A stretch of DNA of 64,000 nt from Takakia lepidozioides (Eukaryota > Streptophyta > Takakiopsida > Takakiales > Takakiaceae). Numbering within the stretch: position 1 is the stretch's first letter; every line of letters starts with the position of its first letter. The translations under genes were made by a program, and so were the position numbers. The DNA lies in contig CM060731.1 of assembly GCA_030704615.1 (NCBI GenBank), forward strand, positions 10,726,001 to 10,790,000, in the 5' to 3' direction. The notes beneath the pieces are model-generated. The model searched no databases and had not been told where the DNA came from. It worked only from the letters and a program-made list of their open reading frames with translations. This document shows positions 44,511 to 55,363 of this stretch, piece after piece.

Positions 44511-45307
44511 CCTCCCTTCGAACCTCCGGCGGACGTTATCTGTGGGTGCTCATCCTGTAGCGTTGTAAGCTTCAGACAAAGCAGAGGACTGAAAGCTCTT
44601 GATGGGTGTTAGGGTATTTTCCCTCCTCTCTCGTACTCACACACAAAAGTTCAACACATAGGATTATGAACGCATGTCAGACAGACTTGAAGACCACCCA
44701 CCCCACACACACACAGCTCAAGGACAGCTCTCTCAACAATTCCTTGAACATACCTGTCAAGAAGCCTCTATTCATTTGAAGTCAACCAAGTTCCAAGCCA
44801 GAAGCTGAATTTTGCTTGTTTGTATGTTTGTTTAGCTCAGATGCTAAGCAGCGAGGGAGCTGGGTCGTGCAGGCTCAACTCGAGAGAGATGAGCCGCACG
44901 ACTGACGAGCTCGTGAAGATAAGATGGTTCAGGTGTCCCGTGCATGGTAGCAAACACATGTGAAGCAAATGGCTGTCTGAGCAATGTTGCCATGCAGCTT
45001 TGGTATATACAAAATGATGGTGTAGCATATAGTGTACAGGTACAAAGCCTCGTTCCGGCTTTTTTACCTCCAACAAGAAGGTATGCCAAACCCACCAGAC
45101 TGCCAGGCCCAACATGTAAAAATGGATGGCATACAAATTTGCCAGCTTCATCTGTCTAACCATAGAGACCTTGTGGGTTGAAGCTACTATGGCAGTCATC
45201 TTCTGAGGTCCTTTTCACCATGTCCATTGAAGTCGCTTGTGATTTACCAAGAGAAAATTTATGGACACAAAAACGGACAATGCAACAATAATGATCTGTA
45301 GAGAAAC
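44511..45307. other. No gene seen; 3' flank of the K+ channel gene
   Basis: Two overlapping minus frames (44837-45199) are open but unrecognised. The TPK 3' UTR would lie just left of 45308. Confidence 0.45.
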
Positions 45308-47666
45308 TTAATTCCCTGCCCGGAGACGGGACAGAGAGATCTTCCCTACATTATTACTGTCAAGCCGGTTAAATTGCTGGAATATTTCAAGGATGTCTTT
45401 CTCCTCAACTTTCCCCATCTCTTTCAGTTTGAATAACGTAAATTCAGATTTGCTGCCCAGCCACCACCAACACAAAAACAGTGAGAGACTTAACTCTGCA
45501 GTGCTGAAGCAATAAACAAGGTTTAGATTGACTGCTCAGTGCAAGAATCTGAAAACTTCCTGATTGATTATACTGGTGAAAGGCCTATAACTCTGGAGTC
45601 CAAGATACCTTTACTGCATTAGCAAGCATCTTGACATCATCTATCTGCCCTTTCCATTTAACCCTAATATAGCCTTCAATGTGGAAGTCTCCTGGCTATA
45701 GAATTCTCCATCCACTCTCTCACTCTCTAGAAAGGACGAGGGCTGGAAGAGACTAACACTTGGTTAACCATTTCCAAGGAGTGATGTAGTATTATGCACC
45801 TCTTCCAGCCTCATTGCCATTCACCACAGAAGTGTGCTTCGTTGTGGTTCTGTGACCCTTTTGTACTTCAAAGTGTTTGAGACTGGGTAGGTGGTGAAAT
45901 TGAAAATTTGTATAACTGCACTGCAGTTCTCGAACTGGACTGTATTTTCCCCTAACTTTACTAGGAACACATGTCATTGATGAATCCCTATATATGGACT
46001 TACTTTCATTTGGGTTGTAGTCAAGCATGGTAGCTCACAGTACACAGTAGACTATACTCCTAGTGAGCTACAGTTCATATGCTGAACTGAAGTTTGGCAC
46101 CTATTGCAACTGCACTATGGGTATAAATCCGGGCCCATTCTAGATTTCTCAAGGTAGACAAAGGATAGGTCTGAAGAAGAGAGAAAGTCCAGACAATGTA
46201 CACAGAAAGCTTGACAAAGAAGGGAGGGGAAACAGAACGGACATGAAATCACGGGACCTGACATCAACCAATCACAGAACATTGAGGATCTTAGGACCAG
46301 ACCTGATGGAACCGTCATTGTTGAGGTCGGCGGCCACCAAATCCCCCACTGTAAGTTCTCTTTCCAGGACCCATTTGGCAATATGCCGATGTCTTCTGTC
46401 AACTCTCGCCTCCGCCAAGTAGACAAACGATCGGGCCACTGCTAAAGTGCTAACCAGCAGCCACACCGCTGCGAAGAGACGGCCTTCCAGGCTCTTGAAG
46501 GCATGGTCACCATAGCCAACAGTTGTAATTGACATAATTGTGCAGTACAGGGCATCAATCCAGGGTAATCTCTCCAGCCGGTGCATCACAAGTGTCCCTA
46601 CTAAGATACAAAGACTCACAACTGAAAGAGCAAGTCCAACTTTTAGTCGGGTACGCATGCGCCCTTTCGCTGTATTCATGACATAGTTTTTTGCAGCGTG
46701 GTGATGGCTACCCTCAACTGCACTGAGTAGAAGATGCTCCTGTTTGTCCAGCACAAAGGTGACCATCCCACTAACAAGAGCATCAATGAAGCCAAAGCCA
46801 ACCAAAACAAACCCACAAGCAAAAAGCTTCGCGAAAGGGGTCTGAGGCGTGATGTCTCCATAGCCAATTGTGCACATCGTCACGATACAAAAGTAAAATG
46901 CATCCACAACACTGACTGTCTCAATCCCCGAGAACTCTCGGCTTCTCCAAGTGTATATGATCACTCCTATACTAAGGTACATCATGAGCCACATCCCTGC
47001 TTGCCATACAATCGAAGAAGCAGACTCAAATTCTGGCTTCTTGAGGACCTCTCTCGGGCCCTGTGCCTGGATATTTGTCATGGCAGGGGCTGTCGAACAA
47101 CGGTGCATGTATTTCTTCTTATTGCTGGCTGGACTTTGACCCTGCGGGAAGCCGCAAACCCGCGTCTCTCTGAAATCTCCATAGCCTAAACCTTTCTGCA
47201 ACCCGGTGGTGTCAATTCTGCACTCAGCCTTCGCCTCATTCCAAGTTCCATAATCGCACTTAGATCTACTATCATTCTCCCTTAGCAATGCTTCGTGCTC
47301 ATCACCCTCCTGACCATTCTCCTTCCTCCTTCCCAGTCCCCAGTCATCCTGAGATAACCCACGTTTGGTAGGACTATCGAATGTTACGGTACCAACAACC
47401 CCCTCCGAAAATCCACCTGATGGAATGGGGTGTTCAACTGGACTATGCTCTGGAATGTTTAAGAAAGTGGACTGGTTCAAAAACTTTGCTCTCGCTCTTG
47501 GGCTGGGGCTACCAAATATTCTGGCACCACCAATCCCCTCTGAAAATTCATCTGATGCAATGGGATATTCAACAGCACTGTCCTCCGGAATCTTCAAAAA
47601 CGCGGACTGATTTACATAATTTGCTTTCGTTCTTGGACTGGTACTACCCAGCAAACGCCCCTCCAT
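45308..47666 (-). CDS. TPK: Two-pore potassium channel (TPK/KCO family)
   Basis: Exon 1 is 47666-46303 and exon 2 is 45452-45308, giving 502 aa. The intron (850 bp) runs from CATCAG|GTCTGG to GGGCAG|CAAATC and splits a serine codon in the first EF-hand. Transmembrane segments begin near residue 222. The two selectivity filters are TIGYGD (266-271) and TVGYGD (382-387). The first EF-hand is DLNNDGSISKSE (447-458); a weaker second lies near 486-497 (DSNNVGKISLSR). RCSTAP at 189-194 matches the R-x-x-S/T-x-P 14-3-3 site known in TPK1. The product is expected to be a dimeric, Ca2+-sensitive K+ channel of the vacuolar membrane. Residues 7-51 and 52-96 are a tandem duplication unusual for the family. 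The frame is intact, unlike most of the window. Confidence 0.94.
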
Positions 47667-49495
47667 TTTGAGCTCTTTCTATCTGTACCGAGGTGGAACG
47701 ATTCTCCCAAACCAAAACCACCCTTAAATTGCCACAAGCAGCCACTTAGTGGGAAGGTCTCGAGTGACCTCATGTGCACCTCAAGTATCTGCGTGCTTCT
47801 CCCCCAACTTCCCTCCTCCTCCTCCCTTTCTTTGCAGCCTGCTGTGGACCATATAAATTTTAGCCTTCTTTCTTTCTCCCTCTATCTTGTTCTCTATTTT
47901 CCTTTGTCCCATAAGCCCTCTTAAGCTTCCCGTGGCCTGCACACACACAACCTCAAGCGTGAAGGCTTCAGAGTTCTGCACAGAACTGGCCTCACAAAAC
48001 ACAGCCAATCCACAACCGAGCGCACTGATATGTTCAGCTTCCTTGGATTGTTAGTTCGGCGCCGACGGTCGCCTTTCACAGCCCCCCTCCCCAGTTTATT
48101 CCAGATTTTTTGTTATATTTTTATACTTATATATATTTCTGCTTTTTCTGTTCGACTCCATAACTGTCTTCTCGTTGAATGGGATCCAGACACCTGTCGT
48201 TTCAAGTTGGTAGGAGACAAAATGCGGCTTTTTATCGCCAAAGAATAAGAGAGTCTGAAAATGTCCTGACCGTCCGTAGCCAGTCACCGGTATCCGTCCA
48301 TGCAGAAAAGCTTCTGCCAGGATCCTGAGCGCGCGGGACTGTGCAACACGTGCTGCGATATCGCGGGCGTGTTGGTGGGGCCTAATCTGGATCTATCATC
48401 CACATCCATGCCGCGACCTCTCATCCCTATGTACTTTCTATTATTCATTCGTTACCTTCATCCGGCCGACATAAATGACTTATCGCCGCGCCGGCGGTAA
48501 AAGCTCGGCGGGAGGAAGGCCGTAATCGGCGGGCAGCCCCGCCGGCGGGGCCCGTGCCGGTGTCAGTACGCGTGTGGGACGTATGAAAGTAGTTGGCAAC
48601 CCTCATCCACAATCTGTCCATTCATGTACCTGTCTCACCTCCAGATTCTAGAACGGCCGCAGTGAATGAAGTAGTGTCCGGTTCCAATCACTGTATATTT
48701 AAGTAAATTGAAAAACATAAACTCATACTTCAAAGCAACCACATCATTGGTTCAACTAAACATTCTCTATAGGGCACTGATTTTTTTTTTTGCTGAAGTG
48801 CTTAGAAATGCTTTGTTTTTTCTTCCGCAGCCTACGCCATGGTCTTTCATCCCTCATCCATCCAACAATGGGTCTTTCATCTAAAAGTTGGTGAAATTGT
48901 CATTTTATAAGCTAAAGAAGGGCAGATATAATAGAGTCATGGGGGAAGAGGCTCTTATGTACGCTAGCTCCGGCTAGTATCATATATATATATAAATGTG
49001 TGTGTGTATAGAGTCACCCCCTCATGCTTTGAACAGGTGATTTGGTCTTGGGGGGTTCCCTCATGGGAAGCTAATGGAACCAGGGGGCCACAAATGAACA
49101 ACAAATAAAATCAGCCAGCAAATGGGTCCACATACCCAATGACAATTTGCATGCAGCCCCACTTGGCAAGTGCTCTAGATGTATGCCCCACCAGTGCAAA
49201 AGAACGACGCCTCGTAAATGATGGCGTCTCTTCATCCCTATAGGGGCTAGTGCCTTCCGTTTGGAAGGTGGACACTTTGAACCCTATATCATCTAGCTTA
49301 TGCACAGGCAAGGCAAGAAATGCCAAGCACAGCAGCAGGCTACATGCTCTAGTGACCACAAGTAGAGAGAGAGAGGAGGCCGGCCATGTGTGGCAAGTGT
49401 GTTATAAGTGGGTTAGATTGCTGTGAGTTCAATGTAATGGTTATGATGTTTGAGTTAGGAGTAGTAAGAGGGGTACTCAAAACATTCTAGAACTA
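47667..49495. other. Upstream region of the K+ channel gene and noncoding sequence
   Basis: A CT-rich leader candidate lies at about 47810-47900. A very GC-rich block at about 48480-48570 contains GCCCCGCCGGCGGGGC. The rest shows no gene. A minus frame at 49359-49111 resembles a secreted peptide but lacks an ATG. Confidence 0.5.
48982..49006 (+). repeat. (AT)n(GT)n microsatellite
   Basis: A run of AT dinucleotides is followed by AAAT and five GT dinucleotides. Confidence 0.85.
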
Positions 49496-49499
49496 ACAT

Positions 49500-49800
49500 G
49501 AGAGACTCTCAATATAGTATGTGTGTTAGTGTAGATATAGTGAGAGTTAGTAGGAGGCTTGGGCTTTGTCCCCGACGAACCCAGGCCGTTACTAACAATA
49601 TACTAGGGTAGCCTGTGCCGTTGGCCCAAGTGTCGAGTGTCATCTAAGTCCAAGTGCATCAATATATGAAGCAAAGCCATATCTAATCTAAGATTTTTCC
49701 ACAGAGCCTACGACCAGATTTGAACCGGAGAGACCTTCCCCTGATCTCCTCGTCAAGGCTCCAACCATTGTCCCAAGAATGCCCACTTTGCCATTTTTGC
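49500..49800 (-). mobile_element. Candidate tRNA-derived SINE
   Basis: On the minus strand TGGGACAATGG (49775-49765) resembles a pol III A box, and GGTTCAAATCT (49726-49716) a B box, about 40 bp apart. The segment can fold with GAGCCT pairing AGGCTC, GGAGA pairing TCTCC, and a T-arm-like CCGG-loop-CTGG. It is not a standard tRNA because the D and anticodon arms do not form normally. The 3' end is uncertain and no target duplication was identified. Confidence 0.4.
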
Positions 49801-50584
49801 TATTTTTTGTGAATTTCCAGCGACCAAAAGCACTTGGAATTCGACATCTCCCACATCGCAGGTCCAAAAATCGTGAGACCAAGCCCGTGCACCCCTCCTC
49901 GGCGAGGTCTTTCCTACGGTACCAAGCACCAGCGCTGGAGCCACGTGGTTTGGGACATCTCAACATGACAAAACAAAACAAAACAAACATCTTGCTTCAG
50001 AGATTGATTTAAGCAGATTAGTATGCTCACAACCACATTTAGCCATGTTTATTGGCCATAGTTACTCCCCATTAGACGCCATTATATTATAAAATTTCGT
50101 AATGTGTGGCTTTATACTTGGAGGTTGGCCCCGTAGCTCCTGAGCATGCCCACGTGAGCACAAGGGCATATTCCCCGAATTTCCACGAAATTTCCACAGC
50201 GAAACGAACTTGGCGAAACTAAACATTATGCGAAACTAACACATAAAGAAACAAGTAGCCCCTAGCCCCTATGAACATTTACCCTACTATAGGTGTGGTT
50301 TTTTCTCCATAACCGGCGTGAGAGTGTGCGGTGAGACTTCACCTCAAATTGTAGGTCATCGCCCATGGCTAATTTCTCACAAGGAAACTTTGTACCAAAT
50401 AGCCTGAGAAGAAATCACACGGCAAAACTTTGTACCAACCAGCTTGAATTGGATGTGGGATTGTTGAGTGATGGGATTTTGTATAGAAAGTTTCGACTCA
50501 AGCTATACGAGTAAGGGTTTCTCAATGCGAAACCCACCGCTGCATAGGTTTGTGGCCATATCACCAAGTACTAATAAGGGTTTC
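49801..50584. other. No gene seen
   Basis: Noncoding sequence up to the 3' LTR of gypsy element 2. No coding or RNA signal was recognised. Confidence 0.5.
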
Positions 50585-51253
50585 TGTCGCGCACCTCACT
50601 TCGGTATCCCCCCTTCAAGTCATAGTTACTCGTTTGATGCGCGCGCTTGACTCCCAACCTGGCCGCCGGGCCAACTTGGAGCTTCGGCTGCTCACCGGGA
50701 CATAACGGTCCCCTTTCGCTTCCCTCTAAAACCCTCCACCTAATTGGGACTAGGAGAATTCCCTTTGGTAGATGGCAGTCCGGAACAGCTCCCCACTCTT
50801 TGGTCGCTTTCCGGCTCGCTCACTTACTCACTAGTTTTTGGTCACCAACGGGCTTGCACCGTTCTCGGGGTTACTACTCCCTATATATACTTCTGTAGCT
50901 AAGACCCTCGATTCCCGGTGGTGAGTCGCGGTGAGTCTTGGCCCGCTCACCACGGCCCCTATGGACCGTGATGAGTCCCAAGACTCCCCACGACTCCCAC
51001 CACGAGGTCTCCGCCCCATGGTGAGTCCTATGCCACCCCCACTAAGTCCCACTAAGCTACCACCACCCCTTGTGGAGCCACCCCCACCGCAACCCGGTGT
51101 GCGGGGCTCCACCTAGTGAGCGCCTCCGCTTCCTGGGTGCCTTGGGCACTCAAGGGTGCCTCAGCCCCCCATACCTATCGCTGCCTGCCCCCACCACAGG
51201 GGCAGCCCCTCATGTGTCCCGACCCCCTGCCCTCAAGGCAAAGGGCCGCGACA
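50585..51253 (-). repeat. 3' LTR of gypsy element 2
   Basis: A 669-bp LTR with the same ends as the others. It lacks about 53 bp near 50902 that other copies have (between CTGTAGCT and the ACCCTCGA block). Beside it at 51254, CACACCCTACCAACAGG is the complement of the polypurine-like tract GTTGGTAGGGGTGTGTG. Confidence 0.92.
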
Positions 51254-52108
51254 CACACCCTACCAACAGGGAGTCGATGTCCTCATCGACTTGTCCATTT
51301 TGTAGAAACGAATCCAAGTTGTGGCGTCCCACATCAAGGAGTTTGTTTCTGTACCATGGCGTCCCATGGCAAAGAACCAAACCCCACACTTGACTCTACT
51401 CTCCACTAGTTAGTTCGGCCGACTTCCTCCAAGTCCCGGCCAAGGGTGGAACCTCTCCAGCTCCTCCCAGTGCACTCTTCTTGGCCTACTTCAAGGCCAA
51501 GGAACGATCCTCCCCGAGGATCGAATCGCCTTACTGCAACAACATTGCTTGCGATCGCTCATGATGCCGCTTTTGGCATCACCTTGAGCAAGGGTTCACC
51601 TGGAACCCTCTTGACTAGGAAGATAACCTTGAACAACCGTACGCCCCAATCACTACAATTGGGTCCGCCTTGGAATGCTGGCCTGAGGTACGGGAACACG
51701 CCGAAGCCGCACTACGACTTCGTCCCGAGGCTACACGATTATAGTACGTGAACGGAACCACGTAGCTTCCGCGTTAGCCCGCACTACAAGGCAACCCCCT
51801 CGGTAGCGCAGTTATAGTACGCGCACGCGCCAGGTGCGCACTAGCACGTGAACTCCCAAAGAAGGCGCAAGTTTCCTTGCCCCTTGGATGGGAGTCACCC
51901 GATTTCGGCACTGCGCAAACACACGATTACCCAATTTACCTCTCCCACTTTTGTAAGCTAGCATGCATTCTACACACTAGCCAACCACACCATGCATCAC
52001 CATTCCAAACACAATAGGACGCACAATATTTGGAACCCATTTCCTTTATAACAAATTTTTGTACAATACAAGTTTTTGCAATCGGATTCCTGAGCTAGCT
52101 AAACCGGG
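51254..52108 (-). other. 3' noncoding region of gypsy element 2
   Basis: About 850 bp between the end of pol and the 3' LTR, closely matching 59943-60800 of element 3 in opposite orientation. No long frame is shared. Inverted segments such as GCGCACGCGCCAGGTGCGC occur near 51820. Confidence 0.7.
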
Positions 52109-54584
52109 CTAAGCATGCATTTCCTCCCCACGCTCCAAGGTTGATGTCCCCATCAACGCTTCTTCCGCTTTTGAGGTCGCCCTTCGAAAGCTGCAACCGC
52201 CTCGGATGCGTTTCCCATTTCTGAGGCACGCACCCAAGATGCCTCCACATGATGATAGCCCTTCCATTTGACGAGATACTCCGTTTCTCGGTTCCTTGAA
52301 CCTCCTCGACTTAAGTATTGCCTCCACCTCGTACAGGTTCATTTTCATGATCCAACAGCATAGGTGGCGGACGCAACACTTGATGCCGATTCGGACGCGC
52401 TTCATCTTTGAAGTAAGGCTTCAAAAGGGAGACATGGAATACTGGGTGCACCTTGCTGTTTGCCGGCAGCTCCAATTCATACACATCCTCATTCATAACC
52501 TTCCGAATGCGAAAGGGTCCCGCATACGGAGGTACGAACTTCGGACTCACTTCCGGAGGTAGTCGGAAATTCTTGATGTTCAACCAGACCTCTGTGCCTG
52601 CCTCAAACTTCACTTCCCTCCGCTTCCGATTCGCCTGCCTTTCATACCGTTTCCTAGCTTTGGCAATGTTGTACTTTGCGAGCTTCAACAAACGCTCGCG
52701 TTCTTCCAGTACCGCCGCTACTGCCGGTTCCTCAACGTCCTGGGCGGCCCAACTTGTCGGCACCAGAGGTGCTTTTCCATAGACCAACACGAAAGGGGAA
52801 ACTCCCGTTGCGGAGTGTTCTGTGTTATTATAACAGAACTCTGCCGCGTCTAAGTGTTCCATCCAGTCTGATTGGTCTGCCGACACGTAATTCCGCAAGA
52901 ATTGCTTCACTACGGAATTCACTCTTTCCGTTTGGCCGTCCGTCGTAGGTCGGAAGGCGGTGCTCATCTTCAGCCTCGTCCCCATCTTCTTCCAAAGTGC
53001 TCTCCAAATTTACTCGTAAACTTTGGATCGCGGTCCGAGACAATATCCTTCGGGACTCCATGATGCTTTAAGACGTGGGCGAAGTAAAGTCGCCCTGTCT
53101 CCTGCGCCGTTGCCGTCTTGGTGGGGATGAAATGGCCCATTTTACTGAACCTATCCACCACCACCATGATTGCAGAATCCTTTTGACAGCGGCATAGCAG
53201 TCATGAAATCCATCGAGACGCTTTCCCAAGTCCCCTCTGGAATCGGCAAGGGTTGTAACAGCCCCGCTTGCTTTTTGTACTCGCTCCGGTTTTGTTGGCA
53301 TGTGGTGCATGTCTTGACATACTCCTCTTCCTCCCTCAGTTTGGGCCAGAAATACTCTTTCTTCAAGAGTGCCGCAGTGCGCTTGGCTCCACCGTGGCCC
53401 GCAAGCGGGCTATCATGGCATTCTCTCAAGAGACTATCCTGATCCCTCCCTTCGGCACGTAGAGACGCTTTTTGCTTATACCGGAGCAGTCCATTTTGCA
53501 AGTGGAACTGCGATTTAACCCCCATCCTCAAGTCCTGCATCACGGACTTCGCCAGCTCATCCTTCCGGCAAGCCTTCCGGATCTTCCTTTGGAGTGCCGT
53601 CTCGCCCTTGTACACCAACAAGAGCTGCTGCTTTCTACTTAAAGCATCGGCCACCACATTGTCCCGTCCCGGTTTGTACTGGATATCCACGTCGAACACT
53701 GCCAAAGTATCTTGCCACCTAAGTTGTTTTGGGGACAACTTGGGCTGCGTGGCAAAATACTTCACCGTGACATTGTCCGTGAACACCTTCACTGGGTTGG
53801 AACCAACATAGTGGCGCCAAGCTCAAGGCAATGCACCACCGCCTTCATCTTTTTTCGTGCGTCGGCCACCGTCGCTCCACTTCATTCAGTTTCTTACTTT
53901 CGTAAGCCACTGGACGTCCATCTTGCATAAGTACACCCCCAATCGCGAAGTCCGATGCATCTGTATGAATCTCAAACGGACGATCGAACTCCGGGATTTT
54001 CAAGACTGGAGCTTCCGTCATCCGCTGCTTCAATTCAGCAAAAGCTTGGCCACAAAATGTGTTCCATACCCAGACTTTGGATTTACACAGAAGGTCCGAC
54101 AGCGGCCCCGCGATCTTGGCGAAATTTCTCACATACTTCCGGTAATAGGAGGCGAGTCCTAGGAAGGATCGCACTCCCGGGACCGAAGTCGGAGGCTCCC
54201 AGTCCAAGATCGCCCTCACCTTTCTGTCATCCATTTTGATCCCATCCTGTGTAATCACATGCCCCAAGAACTCCATTTTTGTGACCCCGAATTCGCACTT
54301 TGAAGCTTTGGCATACAGCTTCCCTTCTCGCAATTTTTGGAACACTTTTGAGGTGCTCCAGGTGCTCCTCCTTTGTTTTCGAGTACACCAAGATGTCGTC
54401 GATGTACACGATCACAAAGTCATCCAACCACTCCTGGAAAAGGCTGTTCATCAGCGTGCTAAAATGTCGCTGGTGCATTGGTGAGCCCAAAAGGCATCAC
54501 CAAGAACTCATATGAACCATACCTTGTCCTGCACGCGGTCTTCTCCTCATCTCCTTCCGCACCCGAGAGGAATTTGGTAGCCAG
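52109..54584 (-). pseudogene. gypsy element 2 pol, 3' part (RT C-terminus to chromodomain)
   Basis: Right to left: RT with [16 protein letters not shown] (near 54420), RNase H with HTDASDFAIGGVLMQDGRP (near 53960), the integrase zinc region (HGGAKRTAALLKKEYFW ... CTTCQQN, near 53400-53290), the integrase core ending FRPTTDGQTERVN near 52940, and a GPF/H-1-like region. A chromodomain remnant lies left of 52330. Several single-base frame breaks are present. The right end at 54584 is the insertion point of element 3. Confidence 0.88.
54580..54584 (+). repeat. Target site duplication GCCAG (left)
   Basis: GCCAG directly precedes the 5' LTR of element 3 and is repeated directly after its 3' LTR at 61525-61529. 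Five-base duplications are typical of gypsy integrase. Confidence 0.92.
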
Positions 54585-55308
54585 TGTCGCGGCCCTTTGC
54601 CTTGAGGGCAGGGGGTCGGGACACATCAGGGGCTGCCCCTGTGGTGGGGGCAGCGGCAGCGATAGGTATGGGGGGGCTGAGGCACCCTTGAGTGCCCAAG
54701 GCACCCAGGGAAGCGGAGGCGCTCACTAGGTGGAGCCCCGCACACCGGGTTGCGGTGGGGTGGCTCCACAAGGGTGGTGGTAGCTTAGTGGGACTTAGTG
54801 GGGGTGGCATAGGACTCACCATGGGGCGGAGACCTCGTGGTGGGAGTCGTGGGGAGTCTTGGGACTCATCACGGTCCATAGGGGCCGTGGTGAGTGGGCC
54901 AAGACTCACCGCGACTCACCACCGGGAATCGAGGGTTTTCGTGGTGGTTCGCCATAAAATGGCATGGCTGGTTGTGGAAACCCCCGCGGACAGCTACAGA
55001 AGTATATATAGGGAGTAGTAACCCCGAGAACGGTGCAAGCCCGTTGGTGACCAAAAACTAGTGAGTAAGCGTGCGAGCCGGAAAGCGACCAAAGAGTGGG
55101 GAGCTGTTCCGACTGCCATCTACCAAAGGGAATTCTCCTAGTCCCAAATAGGTGGAGGGTTTAGGAGGAAGCGAAGGGGGGACCGTTATGTCCCGGTGAG
55201 CAGCCGAAGCTCCAAGTTGGCCCGGCGGCCAGGTTGGGAGTCAGGCGCGCGCATCAAAGCGAGTAACTATGACTTGAAGGGGAGCTTACCGAAGTGAGGT
55301 GCGCGACA
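54585..55308 (+). repeat. 5' LTR of gypsy element 3
   Basis: 724 bp, TGTCGC...GCGACA. It differs from its partner LTR by roughly ten single-base indels, mostly in G or C runs, and about as many substitutions. Confidence 0.95.
55003..55010 (+). promoter_or_regulatory. TATA box of the gypsy LTR
   Basis: TATATATA followed by GGGAG sits about 300 bp before the LTR end and is kept in all LTR copies (61220-61227 in the 3' LTR). It is the probable promoter for the genomic RNA. Confidence 0.65.
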
Positions 55309-55310
55309 TT

Positions 55311-55322
55311 TGGTATCAGAGC
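55311..55322 (+). other. Primer binding site of element 3
   Basis: TGGTATCAGAGC, complementary to the 3' end of initiator tRNA-Met, two bases after the LTR. Confidence 0.94.
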
Positions 55323-55363
55323 TTAGAGTTCAGTACGCGATCGTCCTTGGGATTGGCCTCATC

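Noticed and set aside
44837-45199. 120-aa minus-strand open frame downstream of the K+ channel
   Set aside because: No motif, overlapping alternative frames and low-complexity composition; probably chance.
46272-46302. Reading the K+ channel as a 464-aa protein ending SGPKILNVL
   Set aside because: Those codons are intron sequence. The exon at 45452-45308 restores the EF-hand in phase and ends at a proper stop.
49111-49359. Minus-strand 82-aa frame resembling a small secreted peptide (hydrophobic start, then charged tail)
   Set aside because: The first codon is GTG, and no in-frame ATG lies between it and the upstream stop. No known peptide motif is visible.
51780-51830. tRNA-like CTCGGTAGCGCAGTTATAG in the gypsy 3' noncoding region
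   Set aside because: Only a D-arm-like match; no B box, anticodon arm or acceptor pairing follows.
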